NCBI RefSeq assembly: GCF_003855155.1
Contig: NZ_CP034073.1
Coordinates: forward strand, 2,604,001 to 2,668,000
DNA: 64,000 nt
Direction: 5' to 3'
Origin: Shewanella psychromarinicola
GTDB taxonomy: Bacteria; Pseudomonadota; Gammaproteobacteria; Enterobacterales; Shewanellaceae
In this document: piece after piece, positions 63,696 through 64,000 of the stretch
Layout: each line of letters starts with the position of its first letter
Numbering within the stretch: the stretch's first letter is position 1
Program-made: the position numbers and the translations under genes
The notes under the pieces: model-generated
Told to the model about the DNA's origin: nothing
Database searches by the model: none
What the model saw: only the letters and a program-made list of their open reading frames with translations

Positions 63696-64000
63696 TCACC
63701 AAGCCGATTAATACTAATATTATTACCGGCTTTTTGGGTGTGGGTAAAACCACGCTCATTGGCCAGCTATTAGCTCATAAGCCTAAAGGTGAAGTGTGGG
63801 CTGTGCTGGTTAATGAATTTGGCGAAATAGGCATAGATGGCGGGTTGTTAAATGCGACTGTGGCTGGTGGTGATAATCTTGCTACTGAGTCGGGGATGAC
63901 ACAAACAAAGAAGGCGGGTGTCGTCATAAAGGAAGTGCCAGGTGGTTGCCTATGTTGTGTGTCTGGCTTGCCAACACAAGTCGCGATAAATCAGCTTATT
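63692..64000 (+). CDS. COG0523/CobW-family GTPase (cut by window end)
   Basis: The first 103 residues of a metal-trafficking G3E GTPase. It has the P-loop GFLGVGKTTL, NEFGEIGIDG, and the metal-binding GGCLCC typical of CobW/YjiA/ZigA proteins, which hand metals to target enzymes. An insertion (about residues 57-80, VAGGDNLATESGMTQTKKAG) lies before the CxCC loop. The start overlaps the rhlE stop by 4 bp. The gene continues beyond 64000. Confidence 0.92.
   Translation, partial: MITKPINTNIITGFLGVGKTTLIGQLLAHKPKGEVWAVLVNEFGEIGIDGGLLNATVAGGDNLATESGMTQTKKAGVVIKEVPGGCLCCVSGLPTQVAINQLI

Noticed and set aside
1..64000. tRNA, rRNA or riboswitch genes
   Set aside because: I looked for CCA-ended cloverleaf-like and conserved rRNA stretches while reading and saw none, but I could not run a covariance search.

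Overview
The window reads as chromosome of a gammaproteobacterium of the order Alteromonadales, most likely Shewanella. The basis is the core-gene set in the right half (mlaA-like, POT transporter, periplasmic Tpx, LtaE, RhlE, a COG0523 GTPase, many c-di-GMP and PAS proteins), moderate-to-low G+C, and IS families common in that genus. The genus is inferred from recognised protein families, not from a database search.

Layout. 1-3.3 kb: nested IS debris (a Tn5/IS50-like IS4 element, an IS3-family remnant, an intact second IS3 element). 3.3-7.7 kb: a very large membrane sensor with a LOV-like domain plus GGDEF and EAL domains. 7.8-14.4 kb: a small MITE, then a chaperone-usher fimbrial operon with a decayed gene inside it and a decapitated alpha/beta hydrolase at its far edge. 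14.6-16.3 kb: a HipBA toxin-antitoxin pair with operator-like repeats. 16.7-23.6 kb: a graveyard of nested IS elements (IS91 cut by IS66, cut by IS3, cut by IS630, then IS3, IS66 and ISAs1 remnants). 24.0 kb: an apparently intact alternative oxidase. 25.5-25.9 kb: a decayed TraN-like conjugation gene. 27.3-39 kb: accessory genes (PrpD, RES/Xre toxin-antitoxin, S9 peptidase, TetR with YqhD and an aldehyde dehydrogenase). 39-64 kb: mostly core-like genes, namely a hybrid histidine kinase, FliK/FlhB-like pair, MlaA, an RssB-like regulator, POT transporter, OmpA-like protein, MscS, Tpx, LtaE, a thioesterase, an iron alcohol dehydrogenase, a GGDEF-EAL gene split by an IS605-type TnpB element, RhlE and a truncated GTPase gene.

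The most unusual signal is an intergenic repeat family. Between about 14.4 and 58.6 kb nine gaps are filled with CTAG-delimited units, many of which are tiny perfect hairpins with different stems but almost always a GNA triloop (GAA or GCA). One block contains 13 head-to-tail copies of a 16-bp unit. Several arrays touch the 3' end of a gene and the CTAG supplies that gene's TAG stop codon. The layout (tetranucleotide plus hairpin) recalls REP sequences moved by IS200-like RAYT transposases, but I cannot name the family.

How genes may work together: the TetR gene and the YqhD/aldehyde dehydrogenase pair share a TAGTTGACTA-type motif in their promoters and probably form one aldehyde-handling regulon. 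The fimbrial genes form one operon lacking a tip adhesin. The two toxin-antitoxin pairs are each compact operons. Two inverted near-identical IS3 copies bracket the 15.7-kb segment holding the sensor, the fimbriae and hipBA, which makes that segment a candidate for inversion.
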